NCBI GenBank assembly: GCA_002085305.1
Contig: NATJ01000002.1
Location: forward strand, 1-29,312
DNA: 29,312 bases
Direction: 5' to 3'
Origin: Epsilonproteobacteria bacterium 4484_65
Lineage (GTDB): Bacteria > Campylobacterota > Campylobacteria > Campylobacterales > Sulfurovaceae
In this document: one piece after another, positions 15,708-22,804 of the stretch
How positions within the stretch are numbered: position 1 is the stretch's first letter
Layout: every line of letters starts with the position of its first letter
The notes under the pieces: model-generated
Databases searched by the model: none
What the model was told of the DNA's origin: nothing
The model's input: the letters and a program-made list of their open reading frames with translations, nothing else
Translations under genes and position numbers: made by a program

Positions 15708-15730
15708 GGATAAAATTTATCCTAATTAGG
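15708..15730. promoter_or_regulatory. Overlapping palindromes between fdh and the divergent Cys-rich gene
   Basis: GGATAAAATTTATCC (15708-15722) is a perfect 7-1-7 palindrome, and CCTAATTAGG (15721-15730) is a perfect 10-bp palindrome sharing two bases with it. They sit in the 114-bp gap between the divergent fdh and 81-aa genes, so they are placed as an operator for both. The regulator is unknown, and the sites do not match FNR. Confidence 0.45.
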
Positions 15731-15797
15731 CTTAAAATAAAGATTATTTAAGCAATACCAGTTAATATCTAGAGAGATTATAACAAAAGGATTTACA

Positions 15798-16043
15798 ATG
15801 TTTACAATTAATATAGATAAAGAGTGCGGATGTTTCAAAAAAAGTGATTTTGAAAATAATAAAGGTTTTGAAAATAAAGATGATGCTCTTATAGAAGCTC
15901 TAAATATGGTTAATCATATGAATAAAGAGTTTTGTCAAAAACATGAATTTATGTTTAGCGAAAATGGTCAAAATTTCCAAATTACTATGAATGATAGAGC
16001 AAAAGCTCACTCAGGATGTTGTGGTGGAGGGCACTGTGGTTAA
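15798..16043 (+). CDS. Small cysteine-rich protein divergent from formate dehydrogenase
   Basis: An 81-residue protein starting MFTINIDKECGCF. Cysteines are at 10, 12, 46, 74, 75 and 80, with His 49, 71 and 79; the C-terminus is GCCGGGHCG, a typical metal-binding or Fe-S-delivery-like tail. There is no membrane segment or signal peptide. AAAGGA lies 7 nt before ATG. It is a single gene with a hairpin region behind it. I do not recognise the family. A metallochaperone or redox role is plausible from composition only, and a link to formate dehydrogenase rests only on divergent placement. Confidence 0.75.
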   Translation: MFTINIDKECGCFKKSDFENNKGFENKDDALIEALNMVNHMNKEFCQKHEFMFSENGQNFQITMNDRAKAHSGCCGGGHCG

Positions 16044-16077
16044 AAAGCATTTAGCTTTTAACTCCTCTATTAATCAC

Positions 16078-16156
16078 ACGAAGTGCGCCTGTCTCTATGA
16101 ACGACCTTGAAAGCAAAGCGATTCGAGAATAGAGACGATTTTTTGCTTCGTTTTTT
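16078..16156 (+). terminator. Nested stem structure ending in a U-tract
   Basis: An outer stem ACGAAG (16078-16083) / CTTCGT (16146-16151) encloses a perfect 8-bp stem GTCTCTAT (16091-16098) / ATAGAGAC (16129-16136) with a 30-nt apical region. TTTTTT at 16151-16156 follows. It can act as a terminator for the Cys-rich gene. The two-level fold of about 75 nt is larger than an ordinary terminator, so a small structured RNA is an alternative. Confidence 0.45.
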
Positions 16157-16229
16157 CTAAAAAAATGAAGAGAGAAACAAGATCACAATTAATTTACTAG
16201 GCAATCTGTAAAAGTAAAATAATTTTATT

Positions 16230-16253
16230 GGTGCATTAGCAAACGCACCCTAC
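16230..16253 (-). repeat. REP-like hairpin 5, overlapping the yajQ stop codon
   Basis: On the minus strand it reads GTAG GGTGC GTTTGCTAAT GCACC: GTAG head, GGTGC / GCACC stem. The TAG of the head is the yajQ stop codon (16252-16250). Same organisation as the hairpins in 8521-8731, 7.5 kb away. Confidence 0.6.
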
Positions 16254-16747
16254 TTGAAATTCCCAAATACCAACGGTGCTTTAAGATCAAGCGTCTTCAC
16301 TTCAGCCATCACAGCCTGAAGATCATCTATCTTTTTCCCAGATACACGTACTTCGTCACCCTGAATGGATGGTGTTACTTTTATCTTCATCTCCTTGATC
16401 GCTTTGACTATCTGCTTCGCTTCATCTTTATCAATAGTATCTACAATACGGTAGATCACTTTGGTATTACCACCGGAGATACCTTCAGTTTTCACTTCTT
16501 CAAGTGCCTTACCCGCAATGCCTCTTTTGATAAGTTTAGAGATAAGTATATCTTTCAGTGCATCTATCTTAGAGTCAGAAGAAGAGCTCAAACTCAAAGT
16601 CTTAGCTGCCTCATTCAGATTAAACTCTGCTTTCAAACCCTTAAAATCAAAACGAGTATCTACCTCTTTTTCAGCCATCACAAGAGCATTCTTTAACTCC
16701 ATCATATCTAGCTTTGCCGTTATATCAAAATAATGATCTTTTGCCAT
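16250..16747 (-). CDS. yajQ: YajQ family nucleotide-binding protein
   Basis: A 165-residue cytosolic protein of the YajQ family, whose members bind nucleotides (in Xanthomonas a homologue binds cyclic di-GMP). It has two ferredoxin-like halves. Signature segments are DITAKLDMMELKNAL, RFDFKGLKAEF, and near the end VTPSIQGDEVRVSGKKIDDLQAVMA. The ending FGNFK is close to the usual FxNFR ending of the family. The stop codon TAG is part of a REP-like repeat. The hom gene ends 12 bp upstream, so it is probably the last gene of the aminotransferase-hom-yajQ transcript. Confidence 0.92.
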   Translation of the reverse strand: MAKDHYFDITAKLDMMELKNALVMAEKEVDTRFDFKGLKAEFNLNEAAKTLSLSSSSDSKIDALKDILISKLIKRGIAGKALEEVKTEGISGGNTKVIYRIVDTIDKDEAKQIVKAIKEMKIKVTPSIQGDEVRVSGKKIDDLQAVMAEVKTLDLKAPLVFGNFK

Positions 16748-16759
16748 ACTTTTATCCTT

Positions 16760-18022
16760 TTACTTCTCGATCCTCATCATAGCGATCTCACCATGAACCA
16801 CATCAAGTTTACTTAATGCTGTCATAGCATCTTGCATTTTACTCTCTTTACAATGATGTGTTGTAAAAAGGAGTTTAGCTATCTCTTCATTTTTAGTTGG
16901 TTTTTGCAACATTGCTTCTATAGAGATACCAAACTCTCCAAGTGTAGATGTGATAGTAGCCAATACACCACTTTTATCATCTACTTGTAGTCTGAGGTAA
17001 TACTGTGTAACTATGTTGTCTGGAGTAAGTAACTTCAAGCCACTCTCTAAACCTTTTTTATACCCAAGCATAGGTCCCTGGTTCCCACGTACGATATCCA
17101 CGATATCTGCAATGACTGCTGAGGCTGTAGCATCACCACCTGCACCAGGTCCGTAGTACATCGTCTCACCTACACGATCACCTATTATGGTAACTGCATT
17201 CATTACACCATCTACTTTGGCTATCATGCTCTCTTGTGGTATCATCGTAGCGTGAACTCTGAGTTCTACACCTTCACCCACTTTTTTAGCAATACCAAGC
17301 AGTTTTATCTCATAACCAAACTCTTTAGCAAAAGCAACGTCTGTTTGGGTAATATTTTCAATACCCTCAATGAGAATATCTTCAGGTTTTGCATCCAATC
17401 CATACGCTATAGAAGCCAGGATAAGTAGTTTATGAGAAGCATCAAATCCACCTACATCAAACGTAGGATCTGATTCTGCATAACCTAGTTCTTGAGACTC
17501 TTTTAGTATATCATCATACTGTGCACCTTCGTTTATCATCTTGGTAAGCATGTAGTTACATGTACCATTCATGATCCCCTGAATAGATTCTATATGATTA
17601 GCAGAGAGTCCATTACGCAACGCACCAATAACAGGAATCCCACCTGCTGTACTTGCTTCATACATCAAAGGAATATCACCTGCTATCTCTTGAAGTTCAT
17701 AACGATGGTACGCGAGCAGTGCCTTGTTTGCAGTGACCACTGCTTTACCATTTTCAAGTGCTTTTTTAACAAGAGCATAAGGCTCTTCTACTCCACCCAT
17801 CAACTCTACTACGATGTCTATCTCTGGATCATCAACAACATCAAGAGGGTTATCACTCAATACAATAGAAATGCCACGATCTTTAGAAAGATTTTTTACC
17901 ACACCAGATTTTACAATGATCTTCTTCCCGGCTCTAGCTTCGATAATATCACCGTTTTCCTCAAGGATCTTCGCAACACTTGCTCCAACTGTCCCAACAC
18001 CTAAAATTCCAATTTTAACCAT
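16760..18022 (-). CDS. hom: Homoserine dehydrogenase
   Basis: Converts aspartate semialdehyde to homoserine, the branch to threonine and methionine. The protein has 420 residues. NAD(P)-binding GILGVGTVGAS is at 4-14, VVTANKALLA follows, and catalytic-domain motifs GIMNGTCNYMLTKM and GYAESDPTFDVGGFDASHKL are present. A C-terminal ACT domain (about 345-420, LRLQVDDKSGVLATITSTLGEFGISIEAM) gives likely threonine feedback control. Its ATG overlaps the stop of the upstream aminotransferase gene by one base (TAATG), so the two are translationally coupled. Confidence 0.96.
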   Translation of the reverse strand: MVKIGILGVGTVGASVAKILEENGDIIEARAGKKIIVKSGVVKNLSKDRGISIVLSDNPLDVVDDPEIDIVVELMGGVEEPYALVKKALENGKAVVTANKALLAYHRYELQEIAGDIPLMYEASTAGGIPVIGALRNGLSANHIESIQGIMNGTCNYMLTKMINEGAQYDDILKESQELGYAESDPTFDVGGFDASHKLLILASIAYGLDAKPEDILIEGIENITQTDVAFAKEFGYEIKLLGIAKKVGEGVELRVHATMIPQESMIAKVDGVMNAVTIIGDRVGETMYYGPGAGGDATASAVIADIVDIVRGNQGPMLGYKKGLESGLKLLTPDNIVTQYYLRLQVDDKSGVLATITSTLGEFGISIEAMLQKPTKNEEIAKLLFTTHHCKESKMQDAMTALSKLDVVHGEIAMMRIEK

Positions 18023-19248
18023 TATAATTTTCCAGCTTCCAAGTCTTTGAGGAACTTTTTAATATTTTTTGCTGCCTGTCGGATACGCTTTTCATTTTCT
18101 ATAAGCGCGATGCGCACATACTCATCACCATATTTTCCAAATCCTATACCGGGACTTACCGCTACACCTGCATGAAGTAGGAGCTGTTTTGAAAACTCTA
18201 AAGAACCCATATCTCTTGCTACTTCAGGGATTTTTCCCCAAATGAACATAGATGCATTTGGTTTTGCCAAAGGCCAACCTGCATTGCCAAACGATTCTAT
18301 CATTACATCCCGTCTCTTCTGATAACGAGGAATGATCTGCTCGTCAGGAATATACCCGTGTTCATCCAGTGCTACTGTAGCAGCCACTTGAATAGGTGTG
18401 AACATACCATAGTCAAGCCATGATTTAATGCTTTGTAATGCACCTATGAGTTTTTTGTTTCCTACAATAAAACCAACTCTCCACCCAGCCATATTGTAAC
18501 TCTTAGAGAGTGTATACGACTCAACTGCTACCTCTTTTGCACCTTCTACTTCCATGATGGAAGGTGTTTTATATCCATCAAATGTGATATCTGCATAAGC
18601 TATATCTGAGATGATATAAAAGCGTTTCTCTTTGGCTAGAGCTACCAGTCTTTCATAAAATTGTGGCGTTACCGTTGCAGTACTCGGATTATGCGGGAAA
18701 TTCACTACTAAAAATTTGGCCTTAGGGATAGAGTTGTCTAAATGATCTTCCACATCTGCCAAAAATCTGTCTTCATCTACTTCAAAAGTATCTTCATTAA
18801 AAACAAGTTGCATTTTTTCAACATTTGCTCCTGCCAAAATAAATGCCTGGGAATGTATAGGATATGTAGGGTCCGGAACAATAGCTACATCACCAGGATT
18901 GGATATCGCTTGCACCAAGTGTACATATCCCTCTTTACTTCCCATCGTAGCAACGATCTCAGTATCCGGATCCAAGTCAGCATTATACTTACGCTTGTAC
19001 CATTTGCTCATTGCCAAACGGAGTTTATAGATCCCTTTACTTGCAGAGTAACCATGTGTTTTTGGTTTCATTGCTGTTTCACATAATTTATCTATGATCG
19101 GTTGTGGAGTAGCAGCATCAGGGTTTCCCATAGAGAAATCTATGATATCTTCCCCTTTTCTCCTTAAGTCCATTTTTAGATCATTGATCTCTGCAAAAAG
19201 ATACTTCGGTAATCGATTTATCTTTTCAAATTGTATTTCATCAAACAT
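18022..19248 (-). CDS. PLP class I aminotransferase (AlaC / LL-diaminopimelate-type)
   Basis: A 408-residue fold-type I aminotransferase. N187-P188 is in FPHNPST, D215 in ISDIAYAD, PLP lysine K249 in TLSKSYNMAGWRVGF, and the C-terminal Arg in YVRIALIENEKR. MGNPDAATPQPI and HGYSASKGIYKLR are typical of the AlaC/LL-DAP aminotransferase branch. It is coupled to hom, a conserved pairing in Campylobacterota, which suggests a role in the aspartate family (aspartate/glutamate or alanine transamination, or LL-DAP formation). The substrate cannot be fixed from sequence. Confidence 0.88.
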   Translation of the reverse strand: MFDEIQFEKINRLPKYLFAEINDLKMDLRRKGEDIIDFSMGNPDAATPQPIIDKLCETAMKPKTHGYSASKGIYKLRLAMSKWYKRKYNADLDPDTEIVATMGSKEGYVHLVQAISNPGDVAIVPDPTYPIHSQAFILAGANVEKMQLVFNEDTFEVDEDRFLADVEDHLDNSIPKAKFLVVNFPHNPSTATVTPQFYERLVALAKEKRFYIISDIAYADITFDGYKTPSIMEVEGAKEVAVESYTLSKSYNMAGWRVGFIVGNKKLIGALQSIKSWLDYGMFTPIQVAATVALDEHGYIPDEQIIPRYQKRRDVMIESFGNAGWPLAKPNASMFIWGKIPEVARDMGSLEFSKQLLLHAGVAVSPGIGFGKYGDEYVRIALIENEKRIRQAAKNIKKFLKDLEAGKL

Positions 19249-19280
19249 TATATTCTCTCTTTTAAACTTACTTTTATAAA

Positions 19281-19784
19281 CTATTCAGATTTTGTTTCGC
19301 TCTCACCTGGAGCCGTATCAGTCTGTGTAGGGGCTATCACATTTTCTATACTCAATTCTGCATTATTATTTGCTTCTTTAGGCATGATGATCTGGCTTGT
19401 TTTTACTTCTCCAAATGGAAGCAGGTCACTTAGCTGTTTTTTATCAAATTGTGTAAAAAAATACCAAGAGGCATATCCCAAGAGAATTAAAATAAAGAGC
19501 TGGAACACTTTAGATCTACCTTTTTTCTCTTCTGTAACAGGAACTCCAAGTGTAATACTCTGAGTATCGTTATATTGTGCATAATGAGAAAGAGCCTGCT
19601 CTTTTAAAGGACCTAGATCTGCTTTATACTCACGTTCAATGATAGAGATAAACCCTAATGTTTTCACTTTTTTCAACTTATCAAAGTCACCTGCTAACAA
19701 TAACTCAATATTATCTTCAGCAATATTGGTTCTTTTACTGATTGCTTTTACACTGTTTTCTTCAAGTATCTCATTTAACTGCAT
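19281..19784 (-). CDS. Single-pass membrane protein with N-terminal HTH-like region
   Basis: A 167-residue protein. Residues 1-55 form a compact helical domain (LNEILEENSVKAISKRTNIAEDNIELLL) resembling a helix-turn-helix of the RodZ kind, then a linker, one membrane helix at about 93-110 (VFQLFILILLGYASWYFF) and a Ser/Thr/Glu-rich periplasmic tail. Topology is like RodZ but with a much shorter outer part. Campylobacter has a membrane protein of unknown function in the same place between the aminotransferase and rRNA methylase genes. Its start at 19784 overlaps the 3' end of rlmB by 14 bp. Confidence 0.75.
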   Translation of the reverse strand: MQLNEILEENSVKAISKRTNIAEDNIELLLAGDFDKLKKVKTLGFISIIEREYKADLGPLKEQALSHYAQYNDTQSITLGVPVTEEKKGRSKVFQLFILILLGYASWYFFTQFDKKQLSDLLPFGEVKTSQIIMPKEANNNAELSIENVIAPTQTDTAPGESETKSE

Positions 19785-20472
19785 AACCCATCCTATGTAT
19801 TAAAATCGCTGCTGCTGCACTGACATTCAAAGAGTCAAATGCATGCTTCATCTCTATGGAAACCATATGATCGATCTTCCCTGTTACTTTTTTAGAAAGT
19901 CCTTTACCTTCACTTCCCAATACTAAAACACGTTTAGTATCAAAGGACATAGTCTGTACATTTTCACCATCCATCGATGCACCATACACAGAAAAACCAA
20001 GTTGTCCCAGCTCGTTAAATGTATCTAGAATATTTGGGGCTATCATAAAAGGCATATCAAGTAATGCCCCTGAACTTGTACGTGCTATGGCTGGAAGGTT
20101 AAGCTGCTTGACACCTGTAGCGATGATGGCATCTGCACCCAACGCATAGGCAGAACGAACAATCGCTCCAATATTCCCCACATCAGTCAATCCGTCAAGC
20201 ACTACAATGAAATCATTTTTCTTTATCTGTGAAAATGAAGCTTCTTCAAACTCAGTCATTTCAACAAGTAAACCTTGGTGGTTACCACCTTTACTCATAG
20301 ACTGTGCCCACTTCTCTTCCAAGAACTTGATCTTATCGTGATATTTGTGAAAGAGTGCTTTGGGAAGTGCCCCTTTACTGGTAGCGCCTTTTTGCGCAAC
20401 ATATACTGTTTTTATCTTCTCTGAATGATGCTCTAAGGCATGCAAACAGACTTGTTTTCCATATATAATCAT
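19771..20472 (-). CDS. rlmB: SpoU/TrmH-family 23S rRNA 2'-O-methyltransferase (RlmB-like)
   Basis: SPOUT methyltransferase of about 233 residues from ATG 20472 (MIIYGKQV); an upstream TTG at 20490 would add six residues not typical of the family. An N-terminal substrate-binding region contains NHQGLLVEM. The trefoil-knot domain shows LDGLTDVGNIGAIVRSAYALGADAII (motif 1), LVLGSEGKGLSKKV (motif 2) and SLNVSAAAAILIH (motif 3). The likely target is 23S rRNA G2251, as for RlmB, but another SpoU target is possible. It lies between rsmI and the HTH membrane gene on one transcript. Confidence 0.9.
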   Translation of the reverse strand: MIIYGKQVCLHALEHHSEKIKTVYVAQKGATSKGALPKALFHKYHDKIKFLEEKWAQSMSKGGNHQGLLVEMTEFEEASFSQIKKNDFIVVLDGLTDVGNIGAIVRSAYALGADAIIATGVKQLNLPAIARTSSGALLDMPFMIAPNILDTFNELGQLGFSVYGASMDGENVQTMSFDTKRVLVLGSEGKGLSKKVTGKIDHMVSIEMKHAFDSLNVSAAAAILIHRMGYAVK

Positions 20473-20526
20473 AAGATAGATTTTATCCAATTTTTACTTT
20501 TAAGGGGTTAAGAATTACAGCACTCA

Positions 20527-21336
20527 CTATTTAATGAGTTCGTTATACCACTCTTTGACACTCTTGTCACTAAGCTGAGCTAAAAGTTTTGCCTTAGGTT
20601 TAGGAGGTAGATCCAAACTTAAAACCTCAGTAAAACTAAGGCTTTTTTCTGTACTATCTTTGGCTCGTATGACCACTACCCACTCTCCACGTATAGTCAA
20701 TTCTTTAAACATTTCATTAAGTGATGCGACCGTACCACGGTAGTATCTTTGATATTTTTTAGAGATCTCTTTAGCCAAAAAAAGCTCTCTGTTCTCATCA
20801 AGTGCGAGTATCTCACTTAAAAGCTTTTCTAAGCGGTGTGGTGCCTCATAAAGCACTGTATTGTAACCATTACCCATAGCTTTAGAGAGTGCAGAACTTC
20901 TCTCTTTACCTTTGTGTGGCAAGAAAGCATAAAAAAGAAACTTTCCTTCCTCGAAACCACTTGCTGCATACGCCGTAGTAACGGCACTTGCCCCCGGAAG
21001 TACATCATAAGTGATATCATTTTCTTGACAATACGCTACAAGTATCTGCCCCGGATCAGAGATAACAGGCATCCCTGCATCGCTGACATAGACTACCTCT
21101 TGTGTACCCAAAATAGCACCAAATTGCTCCAGACGTTCTTCTCCGTTATGTTCATTAAAGGAGTAAAACTCTGCATCAGGATACGTCATATCAAACCGCT
21201 CTTCCAAGAGTCGTAAAAGCCGTTTGGTCTGACGTGTATCTTCACATAAAAAAAGTTTTGCTTTTTCAAAAAGCTTCATAGCGCGTATAGTAATGTCTTG
21301 AGGGTTTCCAATGGGTGTAGGAATGAAAGTTATCAT
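20527..21336 (-). CDS. rsmI: 16S rRNA (cytidine-1402-2'-O)-methyltransferase
   Basis: Tetrapyrrole-methylase-fold enzyme of 269 residues that methylates C1402 of 16S rRNA. The N-terminus ITFIPTPIGNPQDITIRA, FLCEDTRQTKRLL, and VYVSDAGMPVISDPG followed by VLPGASAVTTAYAASGF are diagnostic. YEAPHRLEKLL and AKEISKKYQ follow. The length is typical. It is placed between rpmE and rlmB in the conserved ribosome-related cluster, with 36 bp to rlmB. Confidence 0.95.
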   Translation of the reverse strand: MITFIPTPIGNPQDITIRAMKLFEKAKLFLCEDTRQTKRLLRLLEERFDMTYPDAEFYSFNEHNGEERLEQFGAILGTQEVVYVSDAGMPVISDPGQILVAYCQENDITYDVLPGASAVTTAYAASGFEEGKFLFYAFLPHKGKERSSALSKAMGNGYNTVLYEAPHRLEKLLSEILALDENRELFLAKEISKKYQRYYRGTVASLNEMFKELTIRGEWVVVIRAKDSTEKSLSFTEVLSLDLPPKPKAKLLAQLSDKSVKEWYNELIK

Positions 21337-21370
21337 AAGGTGCCTTTAGGCAATAGTACATAGTTGGAGA

Positions 21371-21390
21371 TTGGGGACACATGTCCCCAA
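21371..21390 (-). terminator. Strong short hairpin between rpmE and rsmI
   Basis: TTGGGGAC / GTCCCCAA, 8-bp perfect stem with loop ACAT, lies 16 bp beyond the rpmE stop on the minus strand. No U-tract follows, so it may be a partial terminator, an RNA-processing site or an attenuator that lowers rsmI expression relative to rpmE. Confidence 0.45.
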
Positions 21391-21406
21391 GAAAGAGGTT
21401 AAAGTC

Positions 21407-21607
21407 TTATGACAATTTATATTTGCTTTTAAACTTCTCAACTCTACCGGCAGCATCAAGAATTTTCTCAGAGCCTGTGAAGAATGGGTGACATTCATTA
21501 CAAATATCTACAGACATTTCAGGTTTGTTTGTTCTGATTTCAAACTCGTTTCCACAAGCACATTTAACTTTACATTCCATATAATCTGGGTGTATATCTT
21601 TTCTCAT
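21407..21607 (-). CDS. rpmE: 50S ribosomal protein L31 (zinc form)
   Basis: A 66-residue ribosomal protein. MRKDIHPDY start, zinc ligands C16 and C18 (CACG) and C36 and C39 (CNECH), then HPFFTGSEK and a basic C-terminus. The presence of the CxxC pairs marks the zinc-containing paralogue. About 145 bp separate it from rsmE upstream, and AAAGGTCTC lies before ATG. Followed by a hairpin. Confidence 0.97.
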   Translation of the reverse strand: MRKDIHPDYMECKVKCACGNEFEIRTNKPEMSVDICNECHPFFTGSEKILDAAGRVEKFKSKYKLS

Positions 21608-21752
21608 TTTGAGACCTTTTAGTTTTATTGTGTGATGGATAACTAATCCATTCTAGCCATTTGACTCTTCCATATTTAAAAAAATAGGGTTATTGCAACA
21701 CTCTCTGGTGAGACAATATAGGGCAGAATTATATCGAAAAATGTTTAAAATA

Positions 21753-22313
21753 TTATAAAAGAACTTTGGAGGCCACAGCACAAACCGCAGATTCACTTTT
21801 TAAAACCAGTGATGTATCAAATCCAACAATGCTTTCAACTTTAAAAAGTGCCACTTCATCTTCATGAAAACCACCCTCGCAACCAATGACAATCGTATCT
21901 ATATTACTTTGTGATCCTATCTTATTTTCAGAAAAACTGAGCATCATGCTTTGTGGATTTTGTATTAAAAAACTTTTCAGGTCTTCAGCCATCTCCAGCT
22001 TCATCATCTCAGATCTGCCAGATTGCTGAGAAGAGTTAAGCATTTCTATACTTTTAGGGTCTATCACGCACCAGCCGATATGCAAAGATTTTTTTGCTTT
22101 TATCTCTACTACTTTACTCTCTTGCAACTCAAGTATAACACTGTGTTTATCTATAATAGTAATTATATAACGATGAAGTAATCCATCTTCTAAATTACGT
22201 AAGTAAAGGGTATCATCTACCTTATGTCTGCGTACTTTAAAGATGTAACGATGTTCATCACCTGTAAGGGTGAGTTGAGGCTTACTCGCCTCTTTATGAT
22301 ATAGATATAGCAC
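21753..22313 (-). CDS. rsmE: 16S rRNA m3U1498 methyltransferase RsmE, with internal in-frame deletion
   Basis: SPOUT-class methyltransferase that modifies U1498 of 16S rRNA. It starts at GTG 22313, overlapping the upstream membrane-protein gene by 20 bp. The N-terminal PUA-like domain (YLYHKEASKPQLTLTGDEHRY, YLRNLEDG) is intact. At residues 90/91 (near 22043/22044) WCVIDPKSIE runs directly into MLNSSQQSGRSEMMKLE. Family members have about 35-40 residues between these, including a segment like LNEMGVSKI...FxRLEKIL. The protein is therefore 186 residues instead of about 225. The C-terminal IGCEGGFHEDE and LKSESAV knot is present. The missing piece forms part of the catalytic domain core, so the product is probably inactive. 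Confidence 0.85.
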   Translation of the reverse strand: MLYLYHKEASKPQLTLTGDEHRYIFKVRRHKVDDTLYLRNLEDGLLHRYIITIIDKHSVILELQESKVVEIKAKKSLHIGWCVIDPKSIEMLNSSQQSGRSEMMKLEMAEDLKSFLIQNPQSMMLSFSENKIGSQSNIDTIVIGCEGGFHEDEVALFKVESIVGFDTSLVLKSESAVCAVASKVLL

Positions 22314-22722
22314 CTTTTACTTCCATTACTTTAAGTACGACCATTACGATAACAAGAAAAATTTGTACCACAGAGATCTTGATAAATGCTCCCTTAAGAA
22401 GCTTATGTGTTTCCGGGTTTTCTATTTTAGCTATTTTGATCAATTTATATTTTTTGATCTCTATATACATAAGTGCCGCCCAGATAACGATCATTATAAT
22501 GGTACTGAGTGTCAACCCAAGTTCCCCTATTATCATTGCGATAAGTCCACTAAATGCTATCATTGTAACGATCGCCTGGAAGATCATCGTATAGATAAAA
22601 CTTGCTTTTCTAAAACCCAATGGTTTTTTTGCTGTCATCATGGGAATCAAAAGTCCCCCAACTAAAAAAGCTAAAAAAACTTTTACTAAAATACTATGTG
22701 ATACTATCATTTCATCTAACAT
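22294..22722 (-). CDS. Conserved-looking four-helix membrane protein of unknown function
   Basis: A 142-residue, very hydrophobic protein with four helices at about 11-30, 42-62, 68-88 and 113-134, and a basic loop (KKYKLIKIAKIENPETHK) between helices 3 and 4. No catalytic motif is visible. Topology alone recalls small CopD-like or cytochrome-b561-like proteins, but the His ligands for haem are absent. Its stop overlaps the GTG start of rsmE by 20 bp, so the two are coupled. It is divergent from moeA with a short shared promoter region. Confidence 0.7.
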   Translation of the reverse strand: MLDEMIVSHSILVKVFLAFLVGGLLIPMMTAKKPLGFRKASFIYTMIFQAIVTMIAFSGLIAMIIGELGLTLSTIIMIVIWAALMYIEIKKYKLIKIAKIENPETHKLLKGAFIKISVVQIFLVIVMVVLKVMEVKGAISIS

Positions 22723-22753
22723 AATCTCTCTATCCTCTTGAATAATATCTCGA

Positions 22754-22776
22754 ATTATACTCTATTTTGTTATAAT
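22754..22776. promoter_or_regulatory. Divergent -10 elements between the membrane-protein gene and moeA
   Basis: TATAAT on the plus strand at 22771-22776 (28 bp before the moeA ATG) and TATAAT on the minus strand at 22759-22754 (about 32 bp before the membrane-protein ATG). No clear -35 is present, as is usual for Campylobacterota sigma-70 promoters. Confidence 0.45.
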
Positions 22777-22804
22777 CCTTATAATTCAATTACAAAGGCT
22801 TATA

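Noticed and set aside
17594..18004. Plus-strand ORF of 136 codons inside hom
   Set aside because: Antisense to a clearly coding region with strong family motifs; composition is shadow-like.
19771..19784. 14-bp overlap between rlmB and the HTH membrane gene as a frameshift
   Set aside because: Both proteins have complete, sensible ends; this is ordinary gene overlap.
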